Source: Neurospora tetraspora
Lineage: Eukaryota; Ascomycota; Sordariomycetes; Sordariales; Sordariaceae
Assembly (NCBI RefSeq): GCF_033439725.1
Contig: NW_026944395.1
Span: 1-34,452 of the forward strand
DNA length: 34,452 bases
Direction: 5' to 3'
How positions within the stretch are numbered: the first letter of the stretch is position 1; every line of letters begins with the position of its first letter. Positions 19,892 through 31,328 of this stretch are shown piece by piece. Made by a program: the position numbers and the translations under genes. The notes beneath the pieces are model-generated. The model did no database searches, was not told the DNA's origin, and saw only the letters and a list, made by a program, of their open reading frames with translations.

Positions 19892-20787
19892 TCAGCCTAG
19901 GACTCCGGCCACATCGCCAACATCGATGTCGACGTTGATGCCCAACCTTCTTGCCGCCTCCACCATGCCTCCTTCGCCTTCCTCAACCCAGAGATCCACC
20001 CACTCTTTGGCCTTCTTGAATTTGTCCTCATCAGCGTCAAATTCCAGCTCGCCCGGCCGCGCAACATAGATGGCCCGCAGCCCCTCCTTCTTAGCAGCCT
20101 CCAAGTCACCCAAGTGCGCCGCCACCATCGCTACCTCTCCCGGCTGCAGATCCAGGTCCCGCAGCGTGCCCTGGTACACCTTCGGGTTCGGCTTGTACGC
20201 CTGGTACATGTCGCACGAGAGCAAGCGTTGGAACCCCAGCGGCGAACTGCCATCAACGCCCTTCTGGCTGTTCAGATCCTTGAGGATAGCCTGATTGGCG
20301 TTGGACAAGGCGACCGTGTGGTATCGGGAGCCGAGAAGCTGCAGACCCCGGATGGTATCGGGCCAGGGCGGGAGGTCGTGCCACGTCAGGCTGAGCTTCT
20401 CGACCTCGGACGGGGTGAAGAGGCCGTCCAGCTGCCACTTGGTCAGCAGGTCGACGAGACTCTCGTGGTGGAAGGTGTCGATGTCCCTCCAAGGCGTCTC
20501 GTCGGGAACGAAGGAGCGGGTCCAGTCCGCGTAGGCCCGGCGCCATTCCTGGGCGAAACGGCCCAGTCGTCTCGGGTGAGTGAGCGGGCGCGGGAGAGGA
20601 CTTGCTCGGACGGTGGCGTCTCCGATGACGTGGAGTTGGAGGCAGAGGCGGAAGAAAGCTTGGACTGTGTGGCCGAAGCGAGGGCGGAGACTATCTTTTC
20701 CCGCCAAGCTACGCTGGTGCCGAAGACATCAAAGGTGAGTGCTTTGATCTCGGTTGCCCAGGGAGGGACTTGATGAGTAGCGGGCAT
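19892..20787 (-). CDS. type II haloacid dehalogenase-like hydrolase, frame broken by one missing base
   Basis: HAD-superfamily hydrolase of the L-2-haloacid dehalogenase-like fungal group, about 298 residues if the frame is repaired. The N-terminus, MPATHQ...ALTFDVFGT, carries the nucleophile Asp in FDVFGT. Later come LSNAN (motif II Ser), YKPNPKVY (motif III Lys) and VAAHLGDLEAA (motif IV acidic residue). The first part (20787 to about 20563) and the rest (to 19892) lie in different frames. They join as DDW then GRFAQEWRRAYADW if one G is added to the GGG at 20564-20562 (minus strand). No GT-AG intron explains the shift. It is either a sequencing error in a G-run or a recent inactivating deletion. 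ATG 20787 is chosen because it begins the conserved domain; an in-frame ATG at 20874 is also present. The true substrate is unknown. Confidence 0.88.
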
Positions 20788-22446
20788 GATTCGGGTATAG
20801 GGGTACGATGCAGGGAGAGAAAGGTGAGTCGAGGTAAGTAGGTAAGTGGCTTGTAGAGGTAAGTTGGGATACAATGATCACAAGGGTGCAAGATCCGAGT
20901 CTCAGACAAAGGTAAGGGAGGAATGATACCAAACAAACAAAGTGGTTTTTGCTGTTTGTTTGTTCGGTAGTCCAAGAGGGGGGTACCGGAGAATGATATC
21001 AAGGGTCCGAGGCAGCCGTTTATACGGCCATCGCTTACCCTATGCTTCCCCGCATCTGCACATCTTTCTTGTAAAGAGACAATTGCGCGATTGCAACTAT
21101 CCAATTACGTCATTAGATGTCGTTGGTTGTAAAATCTCGAAGAGTTTCCGAAAAATATTCAGTCAGCTTATGGTCAGGTACAATATAGACTTGAACATCT
21201 ATATGCAATTGAAAAGTCATCAGGGAAGTCTCTGAAACCTTCAAGTGACAATTGAAGCGTTTGTTGGTGCAAGTTGGTCGTTGTTGCCAGAAATGACGGA
21301 ACAAAATAGCTAAGGTAGGCACGAGGTACCTTGGGGTAGCGTTCAATTCGGGCCCGAATAACGTCACCCGGCCGGTCCCCGAATTCATGGGGCCGAAGCG
21401 TTCCCGTGCTCAAGCACCTTGACAGTCGGCCAAGATAATCCCAGCATCACGGCAGAACACGGCAGGCACGGGTCGGATGCGATCGCGATGGCGTAGATGA
21501 GATGGTTCGTTCCCAACCACGTCTACCACGTTCCTTCCCCTTGAGTTAGTTTGGACGACAAACACCAATGACAAGGAGCAACAAGGAACACGGCGGTTTC
21601 GGGACCGGCGCCCTGTGCACACCTTTGTTCATCGGAGATCTATCGGGCTAACAGCAGGTTGAAACCCGACCGCCACATCTTGATCTTCACCCTTTGACAA
21701 TGGCAAAGACTCTCCGAAGAATGCTTGTTGAAGCGAGCAAGAACCAGACGGACGGCAAATGGCGACTTTCTGGACAAATCAGCGACGTTCTCTTGATGCG
21801 CCTGTGCGATTATCAGCATCTCCACTACATCAACGGCTTCATTGTCACTTGTTTCTTTTCTTCGCCTTCTAGAACACCTTCCATATTAGGATTTACATCC
21901 GATTTACAACTCCACCAAAGAGACCGGTCGCGATCCAAATGATGAAATACTGCTTCGACTGGGCTGAGTCGGCTCCACCAAACCGGGGGAAACAGTGGGA
22001 AACAGTGGGAACGATCGTCGAAGTCCAGCCAACTTCTGATGTAAACGACCGTTGCGTGTGTAAGTGGTTGGACAAGGCTGAATCTTCAATATCTCTTGGC
22101 GTTAACGTCGGAGATATATCTCCTTACATGCGTGCTGGCAAAATCTCTTATCGACCTACGAAGCAGGATTACAGGTAAGACGCGGAGAAGTTAGTCCGGA
22201 CAGTGACGGGTAGGTACAGTTCTTGGGATTTGGATATTTCTGATCTTCGACGTATTTGTATAGTAGTGTCCCAGCAGAAAGAGAGAGAGACGAGAATGTT
22301 GATCTTGACTTTTATCAAACCCTACACTTTGCCCAGAAAAGAAACCTTGATCTTACGCCAAGGTTAAGCTACGATCATCACGAACGAGAGAGAGATCCGG
22401 AACTTACACCCCAGAAAAGGAAACATCCAGAAAACAGATCAAATTC
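20788..22446. other. divergent promoter region between the dehalogenase and membrane-protein genes
   Basis: About 1.66 kb between two genes that point away from each other, so it should hold both promoters. Frames at 21694-21942 and 21939-22178 are open but short and show no domain. The last 200 bases contain GAGAGAGA stretches and an A-rich leader just before the ATG at 22447, as is typical of fungal 5' untranslated regions. I see no further gene. Confidence 0.5.
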
Positions 22447-24703
22447 ATGGGTAACACAACACGCCCTCCCAAGCGGAAGGACTCCAACCACTTCACCGGC
22501 CCCAAGCACTACAACGCCGCCTACTCTAGCGGCGCCTTCTCCTTCTTCAACCCAACTGCCCGCTACCACGTCCTCGCGCCCTCAAGCCACAACGAGGTCG
22601 AGCCCCAAGTCGATCCAACAACCGGAAAGAGGCAGAAATCCCAGCAGGCCTCCGACGAGCTCTCCCTAACCGGCAACGAAGCCGCCTCCATCCTCGGCCA
22701 CCGCGCCACCAACGACACTACTCAAGAAGCCGTCGCCTCCCTCCCTCAGGACACCGACATCCCCACCCTATCCGCCGACCAGATCGGCCGCGCCCTCGAA
22801 GCCACCGATTCCCAGCTCAGCGCCCAAAGTTCGCTCCAGAATGCCGCCAACGCAGCGACCGTCTCGCCCGAGCGGCTGGCGGGCGCCCTTGACACCTCGC
22901 CTAGCCAGATCGGAAGGGTCGTCCAGCTGGGGATGGGGATGGGGGGTAGTGCCAATGGTAGCAAGACGTCGATCAACACCACGCAGCAAAAGCAGCGAGA
23001 ACAGGAACAGAAGGATAGCGGGGTGTATTATATCTGGCGGAGCAGGGATAATAGGAAGGGAAGACATGCGGCGGTTGTTACGAAGCCGGGGATTTTGCAG
23101 CAGGGGAAAATGAAAAAGGGTAATAAAGGGGGGGGTGGGAATAAGGATAAGGATAAGGATGGTGGGAAGGATAACGATGATGGAGAGGAATGTGGTAGGA
23201 CCAGTGGTGGTTGGAGACATAGGAGAAAGTTGCAGGATGAAGAGACGGGGGAGGGGATTGAGGAGGAGGATGCAAGAGAGGAGGCTAGGGGCGAAGGGCC
23301 CAGGGCGACGAATATGTCGAGGATGACGTGGCATGGTGTGTTGAAGATGGTGACGAGCTTTCCGTGGTGGGATATTAGTTATGATGTGGCTTTGACTTTT
23401 TTTATTGGTATGTTTGTTCCCTCCTGTTTTGGTTGATGGTTGACTACTGCCGCTTGAAGAGCCTTTACGGCTCGGGAATGGGAATGACTGGAGTTGAAAA
23501 ACAAGAAGACTAGTTACTGACATAACCCAACAGCCGCCATAGCAAGACTCATCAACGGCTTCTTCGTATACCTCCCCCTCGCCGCGCCCAAATCCGAATT
23601 CAAAGGCGAAGAGACCGGCGCCGGCGCCGGCACCACCCGTCTCATCACCTGCACCCTCATCGTCATCTCCTCGGTCCTGATGATGCTCGAAGCCGTCAAC
23701 GAAAACCGCGCCGACTGCTTCGGCTGGGCCCTCGAGGAAAGCCTCGCCGGCAACGCCGACGGTCCCCGCCTGCGCTCCCACGAGCACCAAGGAACACGCT
23801 GCACCCACCACCATCAGGTCCGCTACGTCCTCCTCCGGGGGTCTAACCCGAGGGACCAGCGCAAAGCCGTCGTGGTCCCCGTCTCTGTCTCGGTACCCGA
23901 TGACCACAACCTTCATAACGAGAAGAAGGATGACCCGGATGCATCTCACAGCGACGGCGATGGCTCGGACTCGGATGACTCTGCCGACGGCAGCAAGAAA
24001 CCCGATAACAATGGCCACAACAACCACCAACACCCCTCGCGCGCGTGGAAGTGGTGGCCGTCATCCGACGAGCTCAAGTCGCACTACTTGCACGAGATCG
24101 GTTTCCTGTCTTGTCTTTTGCAACTAATCGGAGCCATCATTTTCTGGACCGAGGGTTTTACTGGGTTACCCTTTGCCCAAAACAACTTGACCACGGGGGC
24201 GTTGGACGGGTCGTACTGGCTACCCCAGGTGGTCGGAGGATTCTTCTTCATCGTCTCGGCGGTCTTGACCATGGTGGAGGTGCAAGACAAGTGGTACATC
24301 CCGGCGCCGAATCTGCTGGGGTGGCATATCGGTGCTTGGAGCTTGGTGGGATCGTTGGGTTTGACGGTTACGGGGGCGCTGGGGTTTGCGCAAGATGCTG
24401 GGCCGCAGTATGGGTATGCGGTGGGGATGGCTACTTTTGTGGCTAGTTGGGCTTTTTTGGTGAGTTAAACTGCCCCGGTTCTGATGGAGTGTGTGGATTG
24501 GGGACACGAGATGAGGAGACACTCGCTTTTTGCCGGCGAGTCGTTGAAGGAAATGCGAATGCTAATTGTTGTTGATAATTTAGATCGCTTCAGTGATTCT
24601 GCTGTTCGAAGCTTTGAACAAGTATCCCCTTACCGTCGGTACTGCGCCTCCTTCACGCGAGCCTCATATCCGCCCGGATGCAAAGCAGCAGACTGGGGCT
24701 TAG
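22447..24703 (+). CDS. uncharacterised integral membrane protein, three exons
   Basis: Exons 22447-23407, 23534-24459 and 24584-24703 give 668 residues. The introns are 126 and 124 bp, with GTATGT...CAG and GTGAGT...TAG ends; GCTAAT in the second is a likely branch site. The first 300 residues are hydrophilic, rich in Gln, Ser, Thr and Lys, with a K/D/G-rich low-complexity stretch near 220-245. Then come about six membrane segments: near 310-331 (VALTFFIGAAIARLINGFF), 349-371, 505-530, 550-575, 583-605 and 613-645, the last spanning intron 2. The loop between segments 2 and 3 (about 380-500) contains a TRCTHHHQV patch and an acidic DGDGSDSDDSADG run. Splicing is well supported because both joins restore hydrophobic segments. 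I recognise no named family; it resembles generic fungal integral membrane proteins. Its function is unknown. Confidence 0.9.
23408..23533 (+). other. intron 1 of the membrane-protein gene
   Basis: 126 bp with GTATGT donor and CAG acceptor, and ACTGAC about 15 bases before the end as a possible branch site. It interrupts a codon after its first base. Splicing joins LTFFI to AAIARL and keeps the frame. Confidence 0.9.
24460..24583 (+). other. intron 2 of the membrane-protein gene
   Basis: 124 bp with GTGAGT donor, GCTAAT branch-like site and TTTAG acceptor, placed between codons. Without splicing the frame would stop after two codons. With splicing the last membrane segment continues as ASWAFL then IASVILLFEAL. 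Confidence 0.9.
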
Positions 24704-27700
24704 GGGGATGGAGTGGGATAGACCACTTGGCTGTACAATGTTGGTCCAGGCTCTTGGGAGGTTTCGTTAGACGGAGTATTAGAGGTTTAGAGAAAAATTT
24801 TGAAATACATGATCTCGAAGTCGTCGTGGGCCATCGTGGGATTGATTCTGACAGAAGATTGTTCATCGCACATATGATACCATTTTTGAGACAGCGACGA
24901 TGACATTACTAGAGACAGCGTCCTTAGAAAATTCCATCCTAGACGCTCAACGGCGAGCAGGAGTGGTTCATCAATTCGTGACTGTTCACAATGTGAAGGA
25001 TGTGGTTGTTCTCTGAAGGACGAGTCTCCATGTAAACTAGAATAGTAGTTGATGTAGAGGACCACATTTAATTTTCATCTTGACAACACACGCCAATCTC
25101 CGCCAACTCTTTCCAGTGAAAGACGCACACATCAACAATACAAAAAGTGGCAATACAGGAGTCTAGATGGGATCACAAATCTCCCTCCGCCAGAAACAGA
25201 TACTCTTGCTTACACATTGCAGAACAAAAGTCCGTTTGACACACTCACCGCCGTCTACCCAACCCAACGATACTCCCCTAAACAAAGGGCAATCCGCTCC
25301 ATTATCCCAAGAGGGCAGAAATGATATTCAACAAGCTGCCCAGGGGGGGAAAACCCAACGGCTCTCCGATATCGCAGGTTCTCTAACCGCCACTGTCATG
25401 TACATGAAGCCGCCTTAAGGCCGTTTGATAGACCTTGAATCTCCCCTTCCAACTCAGGACGAAGAAAACGCGGGGAAGCTTGTCCTTGCTAAGTGTTTCG
25501 AATATTCATGATAGTATGCCTGTTGGGATCGCATTGAGGGTGAGAGTCGAGAGGTGATGGGTCACGTAGCGTTTCTTTAGTGTCTGACCTTGACGCGGGA
25601 GATATGCCGTTCAGATGTGAGATGTCGAATAGACTGGAATAAACTTTTCAAAATTCGTCACAGCACTTGTGACTATCAGAGTGACCCAATGAGTTGTCAA
25701 TAAACTAAATAAATGTTCCAGATTTCGCAAAGTCTATTTGAACCTTGAAACTTTGAGGTCTGGAAACATGGAGCCTGAGACGTGTTTGTCGAGCACTTTA
25801 TCTGAAACAAAGCAGTGTCTGATGAGTTAATTCAGCATCAAAACCAAGATAAACAATATCAATCAGATAAACAAACCGTTGCAGAAGTTGTTGTCCATGT
25901 GTTTCCATAGAAAACGTAGCCCCTCTGATATATTCTATCGCCCTCTTTCTTGCGACCTTCACAGTGAGGTTTGGAAGACGTTCATCATCTGGGGCATCAC
26001 GTCCTTTGCGACTCCATTCATACGTCCATGGGCACAGTTCTCTTACCTCTCGCCTCACCTTCGCCAACGGTCTTGAGTAGTGCTCATGTCAGTATGCATA
26101 CTCGCTCAAACGTCCCCAACCCGTTGACCTCAAAAGGGGCTCCGCGAGTCCGCGTACAGCCAGACATGGAGCGTTGTAGGGTAGCAACCCCCGGGAAATT
26201 TATGTTGCCCTCTGCACGACACCCCTGAAATGTTTTGCTCGGCTCTGCAGGTACAGCCCACAGGCGACAGGAGGACCCATCATAGAAGCTTCAACCTGCA
26301 TTAGCAGTGCCGGACTAACGCATGCAATGCGCTGCAGTTGCAGTGATGCACGCTGACGCCGCGACTGATGGAGGATTTTTGGATGATCGCTGGAGTGACG
26401 GGGTTGATGATCATTCACCCATGATGTGATGGGGTTTTGGGGGTTTGTTGATTGAGAACATGGAGTCTTGTAACCTGTCAGAAATACATGTGCAACTTGA
26501 CACCAACGGTTCGAGACTTCTCGGGAGCCGACAGACAGACAGCCCTGTGTCAACTTGTCAAGAGAACCAGCGAGGCGTGCCAGGGCCCAGGGGTCATGAA
26601 GAGTTCGAGAACGATTGGCCAATGCACTTTTCCTCACTCTTCAGATATTCAGATTGCTGAAAAGGAGCACAGAGTTCATCCCATCAGCCCAGCCCAGTCC
26701 AGGTTCGCCAGGCAGGCCAGGCAGGCCAGCCCAGAGTTCAGACGCAACACATCGCACCGTGGGAAATGCAAAGGGCTTCGAGGCGAACCGGGACGCATCC
26801 TGTTACACCGAGGAGGATGAGGAACCTTGGGAATGATTGTAAACCTCAAAAGGTAAGGTATGCGGCGTTCTCCTTGGGAACCTTCGTTAATCTCCCGCGG
26901 ATGCCGCAACGGCACAGCCAAGTTTGTAGGGACATTCGCTAAAGGTGAGGTTGTTGGCTGTGTCGCACATGCAACCCAACACACGCAAAAGAAATAATAT
27001 TTCCTTCGTTTTTTCTCCAACTGTGACGACCGTGATTTGCTGGTCCTTTCTCATTTTGGCCCGTGATGGTTCACGTTTGTTGCTTTTTTTGGTGGATGTT
27101 GGGCGCAGTTGGCCGCTGCAGTGACGCGGGGTTAGTTCTCTCTACAGGTGCTATCAAAACCAACCCATAGGCTGGACCTTGGTTCAGGAATGTTGGTGAT
27201 AAGGTTGAAAGTTGACGATCAGATGTGATTGTCTGTCGAATCTATCTGTGAGGACGGGATCATCATATCGCAGACACGGCATGTTTCTGCGAGTGGGTGT
27301 AGGAATGTAACCCCAGACGGTTTTTGTGTAACGACAACCGACATCTTCAACATCTGTCAAAATAAATGTCTCAACTGCTCGGCGGTCGTCTTTCGGATGA
27401 TAGGTAATTGTTTGGCGGATGTTCGCGCGGGCTGAGACTCGGACGCGGGCGTGGCGTACCGGTACTGTCCTTTTCCAGTGCCATTGGCCATTGCACAAAT
27501 CTGCCCTCCGCGTACCTGCAAAGGTCAGCACAAAGTTGTCGTCGCCGCCGCCGTCATCGAGGGTTTCATCCGTGATGCTCTGCCGTGATGAGGAAGCTAG
27601 GGGCTCAAAGTGATGGTTCCCCACTGCTAGAACTTGTGATCGGCGGTCGCCCCATCACAGAAAAGAGATTTGGCTGGCGCAATGGCAGCATCTTATTGGT

Positions 27701-30700
27701 CAATCGACTTTTTGCGCAGCCGTCGCTAGCCCGGAACCAGAAGGGTTTAGTGCTCAGAGATCCTTTGGGAGCATCAGTAGAGCAGAGCCATTTCTGGATG
27801 GCGAGCTTCAGCCTGGGATAGCTTGGCGAGCCTCAGTTCCGGTGATGGTAGGCCAGGCCCTTCAGCCAATAAACTCGTCACACGAGCACTTGTGTCCTTT
27901 CACTGGTGCAGGGTGCGAGGTCGCATCTCCGATGTGATGGAGACGGCCGAGGCGTGGTGACGATGGGCAAGATGATGCGTCAATATGTGTCAATATCATC
28001 TCTTGAAGCGAGAACGGGACGGATTCCAGAAACACCGAGGTTATCCTGAAGGACACCTTGGACTTTCGATGAAACGACAACCCATCTTGGCGCCCCGCGT
28101 GATATTCCACGACGGCTTGTGATATTGTTTCCCGTGGGTTTACATCGAACACGCCATGTGTATCATCAGCACAGACGGGTTCGTCGTGATGTTACGGAGC
28201 CGCTTCCGTTCAGAGGGTTTTTAGGCTATCGGTTCCTGGCAAGGGCTGGGCTGCTTCCAGAGCTGGGCCTCCCGGCGTCCATTTCCCTGGCGTTTCCATG
28301 GCTTCCACTGGCCAGACGAGGCCGAAGCCAGGAACCAACGCCTTGGGAAGCTCCCTTTACTTCCAGCTGTCATGGTGGCCCCTGTCAGTGATTTAATGAC
28401 CTCTTGCGCAAGCACTGTAGCATACTGTCTCACCTGTGCAGTATCAGGGGCAATGGACTGAAGATATTGAAGTGCCAAACAGAGTTGATGAAGAATCAGA
28501 AACCACGAGGAATTGAGACAGAAAGAATTCTTCCATCAAGGTTACAGACGTTGAGATTAGGTGTGCAACCGCCAAATTTAGCGAGCCGGCCTTTCTACTG
28601 TTTATATGAACCGCGATGGTCCGTGAGCTGCTGCCCAGGGAACGGGGGGAGGCGGAGAGGGAGAGGGGAACCCCAAAAATTGTGTGGTACACTGCACAGG
28701 GGCACCTCCTGCAACTTTTTTTTCTCACCTCGACGGGACCTTCACCTTCCCATCCACCTGTCATCGGATGTCGGTCGCGCTTGTGTCCTCGGTTGAGACC
28801 TCTTTCGGCGCACATGCCCTCATGGGAAGCCGTGATGATGGCCAATTTCTGGCCTTCTCGCGCGCCTGGCGCTTCCCTCCGCCAGCGAGATTGACCTCAT
28901 TGAGGTGAAGTGCCTGGCTGGGGGGTCCGGTGGCCACGGGGCAACCACGATCTCTCTGGAGGTTAGCGCACCACAGAGTGCACCTCCTGGGTCTCCCCCC
29001 TCCTACACCACAAGAGAAATCATGGCACCCTTGATATGATCTTTCCTCGTACTGTCGGGTACTGTACAAGCAGTTCGGTACCTCACCCTCCCACTCTCCC
29101 ACCTTGCCCTTCAAGCCTCTAGGCTCGATTAGGGTAGAAAGTACTTAACCAGCCCATCCAGTGCTTCCACTCACTCTGACCAGGGCCTTGCCTCCAAAGA
29201 GACGACGAGTGGAAAGTGGTTCTTGCTCGGTTTCTCCTGGGGACCTTGTCACAGTCTCGTTAAGTACCTTGTATCGATTCAGTTTTTGTTCTTTGCGACC
29301 GGGTGCGCATTGTTCTTTTCGCCCTTCGAGGTCGCAGCCGAGTTGTGCTCCTCTGGTTTCATTCTCCATCCCGTCGTCCATCTCGACCGGACTCTGGACT
29401 CTCACACGCCGACGTTGAAGTGGACTAGACGTTGCGCCTTGTCTGTGTTCCGACTACTGCCCGTTACATCCCGTCGTCCCTCCTTGTGTTCGGGTAGTGC
29501 TGTGTCGGTGCGCATCTGTCAAAGGCTTCACACATTGCGCTTTGCCTCACAGCCTAGAGGTAGTCTTGTCAGACCTTCGGTTCCCGTACATTCGCTTCTT
29601 AGGTTGCCTGGGCTGTGTCTTGGTCATCGACCTGTCTCGGTCTTGCTGCCGAATCGCCACTCCTTTACGCCATAGACGCTTGGCCTTGAAACGGTGCTGG
29701 ATTTTCAATTTTTCATCAAGGACTACTTTGGAAAACACCAAGTCGGCTTCGCTCGCTTTCTCGTTGAAGAAAGTCCTGTTTTTGCTCCGATCTGCGTCCG
29801 GTATGTACCCGTCACTCCACGTCTCGATGCCCGTTCTCTCCGCTTCTACCGGGCAGTTACGAGCTTCCACTACTTGGACTACTTAAATGTTGTGAACCAC
29901 GAGGCTCCGAAGCCCCTCTTTCTGTGCACCATATCGAGGGGTCAAGAACATCTAGAATCTCCATGTTATCATATTACCAGCAGTACCTTCCCTTAGTACC
30001 CCGTGAAACGCTGACCAAAGGAAAGACTCTAGGCAGGACCGACTGGACACTGGATACTGGCTACAGCTTCCTCACCTCGACCGAAATTCGGGTTGTTTCA
30101 CCTTCATTCTTGACTTCAAGTTGTCCTTGTTCAGCTGAGCAAACAAGTGCACTCCTTCCTCGAGTTTGGACGATTGCCATTTCCCCCCGATAGCGGATCA
30201 CCTTGACGTCCCCGCCATCAACTCCATTCGTTCTTGCCAGTCGCCCCAGGTGGAAGTCGAAAACGACCCGCTCACTTATCTCATCTCATTTACACACCGA
30301 TTTGCGGGCTCCACTCGTTCAAAGAAGCCCGGAAAGTGCAAACGATTCGGACGGCGGAAACAGAGGAAGTCGATACCCACGAGACTGGGTTTTCCTGTGG
30401 GTGCCAAATATAATCCACGTTCTACCCTTGACTACTCCAGAAATCCCCGATTTCCAAATTACCCACCCACCAGACCAAGAGTCTCGACCCAGGGGCAGTT
30501 CAGCCAGTCATAACAGTCTTCAGTCACCCTCGTCATTAACTGCTCAGCACTGACTGCCGTGCTCTTCTGTCGATCTGGTCGATCTACACGATTGGATTAC
30601 CTTTCTTGGTCCTTCAGAGATCAAATATATACCTTCTGCTCGGATTATTCGGGCTTTGTAAGTCAACTCTCTTCAAGGTCCGAGATCTTTTTTTTCCACC

Positions 30701-31328
30701 GGACCCTCGTTGCTTGGAGGCACTTGCGTTCTTGTCCCCGAGTCAGAGACATGTTGCTTGGTTACAAGTTTCTTTCTCGACTGGCATCATACAATATGTA
30801 GCCGCAAGAGGGTGTCTTCTCAAGAAAATTCAAGTTTCCAAACTAACAAATCAGCCACAGACCACACCGGAAATTTTCACGTGAAGACGTTCAGTGGGCA
30901 GATTTTGAGCCCCCTTTCTCCTTGAAACTGCAACGGTAGTTCGTATCTTTGACAGAGACGACATCTCGCCTCGCCTTGTGTGGGGGTATCTGTTTTTCCA
31001 GGTATGATTTTTCGCGAAGCCCGGTCATTAATCCTTCATGCACCCCCTGGCAACGTGACATAGACCGGAGCAGCCACCCTGATCGAGAGCTGCTGACCCG
31101 TGAAGCGTCTCTCTAGAGCTGGCCCTTTCACATTCATTGGATTCCGTTTTTGTCTCCACGAGGCAACAAACACTCTGGACAATCATTATCGCGGGACCTG
31201 AAAGACGACAAACGACTCTGCCGACGACGACTGCAAGTAGACGGTGGGATGGCGATGCTCTGAGTTCTGGTTGTTGCTTGCACGAGACTGCAGCTCTTCA
31301 ACACTGAGGATATTACAAGCAGTTCACC
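24704..31328. other. about 6.6 kb mostly non-coding, including the leader region of the apsA-like gene
   Basis: No protein gene with a recognisable domain was found. A 146-codon minus-strand frame at 27184-27624 and a plus-strand one at 25167-25418 are the best small candidates. From about 29050 to 31320 the plus strand is rich in C/T tracts with many short ORFs, which suits a long promoter and 5' leader for the gene starting at 31329. A GCCAGGCAG tandem lies near 26706-26730. The 3' untranslated region of the membrane-protein gene must lie just after 24703. Confidence 0.45.
25167..25418 (+). CDS. possible small hypothetical protein (83 residues)
   Basis: An ATG-started frame of 83 codons (MGSQISLRQK ... 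MYMKPP), preceded by an A/C-rich stretch like a fungal 5' leader. The first third is basic, the middle is rich in Ser, Pro, Thr and Gln, and the end is more ordered in appearance. I recognise no family, see no signal peptide or membrane segment, and the length could arise by chance. It sits on the same strand about 460 bases after the membrane-protein gene. Confidence 0.2.
   Translation: MGSQISLRQKQILLLTHCRTKVRLTHSPPSTQPNDTPLNKGQSAPLSQEGRNDIQQAAQGGKTQRLSDIAGSLTATVMYMKPP

Noticed and set aside
20070-20110. Considered whether a GT-AG intron could explain the frame change in the dehalogenase gene.
   Set aside because: The two frames meet within a few bases of each other around 20563 with conserved sequence on both sides, leaving no room for an intron.
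22768-24033. A 421-codon minus-strand frame opposite the membrane-protein gene.
   Set aside because: It is a mirror of the real coding strand: low-complexity Ile/Leu/Val/Pro-rich text, crossing a well-supported intron of the plus-strand gene.
27184-27624. A 146-codon minus-strand frame that looks moderately protein-like.
   Set aside because: No motif, relative or context could be recognised and the length can arise by chance at this base composition. It is kept only as a weak candidate in the note on 24704-31328.
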